Part shown: piece by piece, positions 59,611 to 64,000 of the stretch | Numbering within the stretch: the first letter of the stretch is position 1 | How the letters are laid out: every line of letters starts with the position of its first letter | Assembly (NCBI RefSeq): GCF_901000735.1 | Contig: NC_081543.1 | Span: 26,741,515-26,805,514, forward strand | Origin: Corylus avellana | Taxonomy: Eukaryota > Streptophyta > Magnoliopsida > Fagales > Betulaceae | Reading direction: 5' to 3' | DNA: 64,000 nt | The notes under the pieces: model-generated | Told to the model about the DNA's origin: nothing | Databases searched by the model: none | Seen by the model: only the letters and a program-made list of their open reading frames with translations | Position numbers and translations under genes: made by a program

Positions 59611-60629
59611 TAAAATCTCATTATCTCTCAACAACCCTCAATTATCTCATAAGATCCTACATTATCCTAACTACCTCACCTTATCTCTCTACTATCTAAA
59701 GGAAAAAGATTTAGGAAGCAATTACACAGATAAAACCCTATAAAAGGAAACACCAGGCATTAGTAAGGGGGATGGGTCATTATTTCTCAATACATTGCTA
59801 GCTGAGGGTCTTAGATCCAAAAAATGCTTCAACATATGTGATTGAAAGATGTTACGGTGGCTTTAATCATATCCTGACTAGTGACAAAATTGTAAAAGAG
59901 TTATAGGTGTAATTAACATTACTTTCTATTAATAAAGAAATGAGTGAAATTGCTCCATATTATCTTCTAAAATGTTCTTGAACATTTCCTGGTCGTTAAT
60001 TTAACTAATTTCTATAAGGATGTCACCGTTTTATTTAGTATCTTTATTTATTTTTTATTTTTGTCGCTAGTAAGGATAAAGGATTCCTTATATAATTCGA
60101 ATATAAAATGTATACACAAGAAAACAATAAATAATTCATGCCGGCAAAGAAACAATCCGTTAATGCGCCAAGGGACTCTCCAAGTCCTTGATGTAATTTC
60201 CAAGTCATTTTCTTTTTTGAAATTTTACATTAACTTCTTTAAACTCTCACTACATTATGTTACGTGTAGTCATTGTTAGAGTGGGTCTCTTATGAAGTAT
60301 TATCAATTAAGTTGTTTTATTATTTTAATATTGTTGTGTGAGTAGGACTCTTATATTATGTTTATCTCTTTTATCTTGTTATTTGTTATTTGGGTAGGAT
60401 TAGATTTATCTATTTTAAATTGAAGTCTTATCTCATGTGAGACTCTATTTTCTATTTTCTATTGTCTTTAAATACTGCATTATTTATAAATAAAGAAATC
60501 AATCAAGTAAATTATTCAAACCCTGTATTTGTAGGAGTTGAGAACACCTCGAATTGCTCATAAGAGGTTTAGGATTCCTCAAAAATCCTATAGGAGGTTC
60601 AGGATTGTCTATATCAATGTGTTGGTCTA

Positions 60630-60992
60630 GTGCATGAACTCCAAAGAAAAGTGGAAGAATTCCAAAGAAAAATGGAAGTGCATGAGCTCCAAAGAAAAGT
60701 GGAAGAATTCCAAAGAAAAATGGAAGTGCATGAGCTCCAAAGAAAAGTGGAAGAATTGCAAAGAAAAATGGACGAGTCGTTTGGCAGATTCAAGAGCACT
60801 TTGGCAGAAATAAAAAATGAACGCCTACGTGAGCAGCAACAAACGATGTTGCGGGTGCAAAAGCCGCATGCCCCACATCGCCACTACCACCACGCCAAAA
60901 CTCAGCCGTCATGTTCAAAAATCCGACCACACCACCATCATCATATCAAAGTTCCACCACCAAAAATTTATCTGCACAATTCAGTCCACTAG
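60630..60992 (+). pseudogene. gag-like coiled-coil ORF, copy 1 (start codon lost)
   Basis: Open frame with three tandem 16-residue repeats (consensus VHELQRKVEEFQRKME, 48 nt each), then DESFGRFKSTLAEIKNER, a His-rich region and a stop. The repeats have a heptad-like hydrophobic spacing and probably form a coiled coil. The deletion fusing LTR1 to this internal region removed the normal ATG, and no in-frame ATG precedes the repeats. Confidence 0.7.
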
Positions 60993-61662
60993 CAAACACA
61001 ATTTCACCATACCAAACCGGTCTTTAGTGGGACAAACTCCATCAGGTTCTCATTTCACAACAAAGACAAGAAATTTGGTGATCAATGCAACCTAGTTTTG
61101 CCGTTCACCAAAAAAAAAAAAAAAAGAAGATTGCCTTCTTTGTTTGGTTTAGAAAGAAAGAAAAAAAAAAAAAAAAGTGAGTCAAAGGAGAACGAAAAAG
61201 ATTTTCACTGCAAGATTTTTGTTGATTCAAAGAGGGATGGAATGTTACATGTAATCAATTGTTAGATAGTGGGTCTGTTATGAAGTATTATCAATTAGGT
61301 TGTTTTATTATTTTAATATTGTTGTGTGAGTAGGACTCTTATGTTATGTTTATCTCTTTTATCTTGTTATTTGTTATTTGGGTAGGTTTAGATTTATCTA
61401 TTTTAAATGGAAGTCTTATCTTATGTGGGACTCTATTTTCTATTTTATATTGTCTTTAAATACTGCATTATTTATGAATAAAGAAATCAATCAAGTAAAT
61501 TATTCCAACCCTGTGTTTGTAGGAGTTGAGAACACCTCGAATTGCTTATAGGAGGTTTAAGATTCCTCGAAAATCCTATAGGAGGTTCAGGATTCATCGA
61601 AAATCCTACCATATCAATCTTTCTACTTAGTTCTTATCACGTTACGTAAGCACATAACAAAG

Positions 61663-61675
61663 TGGTATCAAAGCC
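61663..61675 (+). other. Primer-binding site, tRNA-iMet type
   Basis: TGGTATCAAAGCC, starting 3 nt after the LTR2 end, differs at one base from the TGGTATCAGAGC complement of plant initiator tRNA-Met. Confidence 0.82.
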
Positions 61676-61703
61676 AACTTTTTGTAACCCACCGCTTCAA
61701 GTT

Positions 61704-62057
61704 ATGGAGGATTGTCTATATCAATGTGTTGGTTTAGTGCATGAACTCCAAAGAAAAGTGGAAGAATTCCAAAGAAAAATGGAAGTGCATGAACTCCAAA
61801 GAAAAGTGGAAGAATTGCAAAGAAAAATGGACGAGTCGTTTGGCAGATTCAAGAGCACTTTGGTAGAAATAAAAAATGAACACCTACGTGAGCAGCAACA
61901 AACAATGTTGCGGGTGCAAAAGCCGCATGCCCCACATCGCCACTACCACCACAATAACGCCAAAACTCAGCCGTCATGTTCAAAAATCCAACCACACCAC
62001 CATCATCACATCAAAGTTCCACCACCAAAAATTCATCTGCACAATTCAGTCCACTAG
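61704..62057 (+). CDS. gag-like coiled-coil protein of the retroelement, copy 2
   Basis: 117-aa intact ORF beginning MEDCLYQCVGLVHELQRK, about 30 nt after the primer-binding site. It has two copies of the 16-residue VHELQRKVEE-QRKM repeat (three in copy 1), then DESFGRFKSTLVEIKNEH, then a basic His/Pro-rich tail. Both the repeat unit and its copy-number change are 48 nt, keeping frame. It lacks the CCHC zinc knuckle of a full gag. A structural or RNA-binding role is only inferred from position. Confidence 0.6.
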   Translation: MEDCLYQCVGLVHELQRKVEEFQRKMEVHELQRKVEELQRKMDESFGRFKSTLVEIKNEHLREQQQTMLRVQKPHAPHRHYHHNNAKTQPSCSKIQPHHHHHIKVPPPKIHLHNSVH

Positions 62058-62715
62058 CAAACACAATTTCACCATACCAAACCGGTCTTTAGTGGGACAA
62101 ACTCCATCAGGTTCTCATTTCACAACAAAGACAAGAAATTTGGTGATCAATGCAACCTAGTTTTGCAGTTCACCAGAATAAAGAAAAAGAAGATTGTCTT
62201 CTTTGCTTGGTTTAGAAAGAAACGAAAAAAAAAAAAAGGTGAGTCAAAGGAGAAGGAAAAAGATTTTCACCGCAAGATTTTTACGACCTTGAGGACAAGG
62301 TCGATTCAAAGAGGGATGGAATGTTACATGTAGTCATTGTTAGATAGTGGGTCTGTTATGAAGTATTATCAATTAGGTTGTTTTATTATTTTAATATTGT
62401 TGTGTGAGTAGGACTCTTATGTTATGTTTATCTCTTTTATCTTGTTATTTGTTATTTGGGTAGGATTAGATTTATCTATTTTAAATGGAAGTCCTATCTC
62501 ATGTGGGACTCTATTTTTTATTGTCTTTAAATACTGCATTATTTATGAATAAAGAAATCAATCAAGTAAATTATTCAAACCCTGTGTTTGTAAGAATTGA
62601 GAGAACCTCGAATTGCTCATAGGAAGTTTAGGATTCCTCGAAAATCCTACCATATCAATCTTTTTACTTAGTTCTCATCACGTTGCGTAAGCACGTAACA
62701 CATTCATAATTACTC

Positions 62716-63046
62716 TTATAAACTTCAAAAACTCTCAATTTAATAGTGTATTAATCTTTAATTTTTTTAAAATTTTACCCTTACGTCAGGATTTTCCATT
62801 AAATTCTAACAGAAGGATGTCAAAATTTCTAAAATACTCTAAAAAATTTGCAAGGACTTAACGGAATTTTAAAAAATACCCACGCTTGAATCTTTGAAAA
62901 ATAATTTAATATTTGTGTTTTTTTTTTTTTTTTTTTAAATGGTACTTTGGAAATTTTGATAGGATTTAAACAAAAATCTTAATGGATTGGTGAAATTGAA
63001 AAAAAATGAAAGATCGGTACATTAAATTGAGAGTTTTTTAAGTTTA
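62716..63046. mobile_element. MITE with ~40-bp inverted ends
   Basis: The left end AAACTTCAAAAACTCTCAAT and the inverse of TTGAGAGTTTTTTAAGTTT match. Both continue toward an AGTGTATTAATC/GGTACATT word. The interior is AT-rich. It begins 15 bp after the retroelement. Confidence 0.6.
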
Positions 63047-63539
63047 TGGAGCTAATTGCAAAGGTAGCAACTATTCAAGAGGGTTAAATTAAGTCCCCCC
63101 TCCCCCCTTCCCCTTTATTTATTATAATTTGCTGGCATGTATCGGCAGTAGGTGATTAGAGTCACGTCAGCTATTTAAAAAAAAAAAAAAGAATATAGCA
63201 CTTTTCCATCACATATTGACATGTGTCAAAAAATTGTAAAAATGTTGTTGTAAGTCTAACATTTTTCAAATCAATATTGTAAACACAGACGAACTTGGAA
63301 CCAAAACATAAATGATGGGTCAAGCCTAATTAGAAATTATCATTTCTTTTTCGCTTTCCTAAAGAAAAAGATTAAAAGGACAAGTAAAAATATGAACAAT
63401 TCTTGAAATGAGATCAAACAAAACCAGGTTCTTAATTGGTTTAAATAAAACTTGGCAACACACATATGATATGAGACAGCAAAACACAGTAAAAACAGCA
63501 CCATAAATGTTGGTAGGCCGTCATTGATGGTAAATAGGA

Positions 63540-63900
63540 TGATCACACTATAACAAGTGTGGTCATCCCCACACCCGATTATTCCTACAAGAAGGTAATA
63601 ACTTCCAGAGTTATTACCTTCTTGTAATAGTAACTTCCACACCCCATTATTCCTACAAGGACACAACTCATGGTCAAGAGTTGTGATTGAGGCTCTATAA
63701 TGAGACTATAAATAGAATCTCATGAGAACATATTTATGTTACAATTTCATTCTTACATTAGTAGGAAGGTAATAACCTCCCTATGGAGGTTATCTGAAAA
63801 GATGACACAACTCTTGGTCAAGAGTTGTGATTGGAACTCTATTTATAGAGTCCCATAGAACATATTTCTGTTACAATTTTTTTCTTACGTTAGTCTCTCA
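63540..63900. repeat. Direct repeats and hairpins, possible LTR fragment
   Basis: A perfect 17-bp inverted repeat (63587-63603 and 63609-63625, ACAAGAAGGTAATAACT, 5-nt loop) is followed by two direct copies of a ~110-bp unit (about 63660-63765 and 63800-63885). Each has CACAACTC-TGGTCAAGAGTTGTG, a TATAAATAGA-like word, and AGAACATATTT-TGTTACAATTT. It could be the promoter part of an LTR continuing beyond the window. Confidence 0.55.
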
Positions 63901-64000
63901 AATTCTCTTGGTCCTTCATTAGATTTCCACCCTAACGGGGAGAAATCCTTCTAGAAGATCAATCAATAAAAATGTATAGTCATGAGTTATGAACAATATA

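Larger units (their letters stand above)
60258..62700 (+). mobile_element. Nested three-LTR, gag-only retroelement (TR-GAG/TRIM-like)
   Basis: Structure: LTR1 (60258 to about 60606, 3' end deleted), internal 1, LTR2 (61243-61659), internal 2, LTR3 (62322-62700). LTR ends are TGTTACGTG...CACGTAACA, a perfect 9-bp inverted pair between the outermost ends. The flanks CATTA (60253-60257) and CATTC (62701-62705) are a near-perfect 5-bp target duplication. Immediately after LTR2 is an initiator-methionine primer-binding site (61663-61675). A purine-rich AAGAGGGATGG tract precedes LTR2 and LTR3. The internal region is only ~0.65 kb: a gag-like ORF, then a short GACCTTGAGGACAAGGTCGA stretch resembling the last codons of a Ty3/gypsy polyprotein. 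No protease, RT or integrase. Confidence 0.88.

Noticed and set aside
60258..62700. Integrated virus or pararetrovirus
   Set aside because: LTR ends, initiator-tRNA PBS and gag-only content fit an LTR retrotransposon derivative. There are no movement, coat or RT domains.
1..64000. CRISPR array, bacterial operons, tRNA genes
   Set aside because: No regularly spaced repeats with unique spacers and no operon-like packing. The only GGTTCGAACC-type words belong to the SMART-like repeats and lack a tRNA fold.

Overview
The window is nuclear DNA from a flowering plant, most likely a woody eudicot. The evidence is AT-rich sequence, GT-AG introns interrupting recognisable plant proteins, plastid-derived DNA, L1-type LINE remnants, hAT and Tourist-like MITEs, and very short LTR elements. 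The lineage cannot be fixed from sequence alone. Four protein-coding genes could be modelled exon by exon, and each closes in frame from ATG to stop.

Layout: 1-3.4 kb is intergenic and holds a complete non-autonomous hAT element with an 8-bp target duplication. At 3.45-13.5 kb (-) is a 15-exon beta-adaptin (AP-1/AP-2 large subunit, 904 aa). Divergent from it, at 14.8-24.2 kb (+), is a 20-exon XPB/ERCC3 helicase of TFIIH (762 aa) with one GC-AG intron. From 24.2 to 42.9 kb there is no gene. That stretch is repeats: MITEs, a LINE tail, a triplicated ~1.13-kb module, and a 3.1-kb direct duplication on either side of a 100-N gap that looks like an unmerged contig overlap. At 42.97-44.43 kb (-) is a CCT-domain regulator (327 aa), divergent from a PLAC8/Cys-rich protein at 45.85-54.61 kb (+, 244 aa). 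The PLAC8 gene has a 5-kb second intron, two exons of about 20 nt, and a plastid 16S rRNA fragment in its fifth intron. From 54.6 kb to the end is repeats again, including a nested three-LTR, gag-only retroelement at 60.26-62.70 kb.

The genes do not form a pathway: vesicle coat, transcription/repair helicase, transcriptional regulator, membrane Cys-rich protein. Their order matters for genome history. XPB-CCT-PLAC8 are neighbours on Arabidopsis chromosome 5 (around At5g41360-41390) and beta-adaptin-PLAC8 are neighbours on chromosome 4 (At4g23460-23470), from memory. The window therefore looks like the unsplit ancestral order. No defence, toxin, viral or biosynthetic system was seen. The most notable items are the assembly overlap, the plastid insertion, the TR-GAG-like element with a heptad-repeat gag, and a duplicated splice-acceptor region before the last XPB exon.
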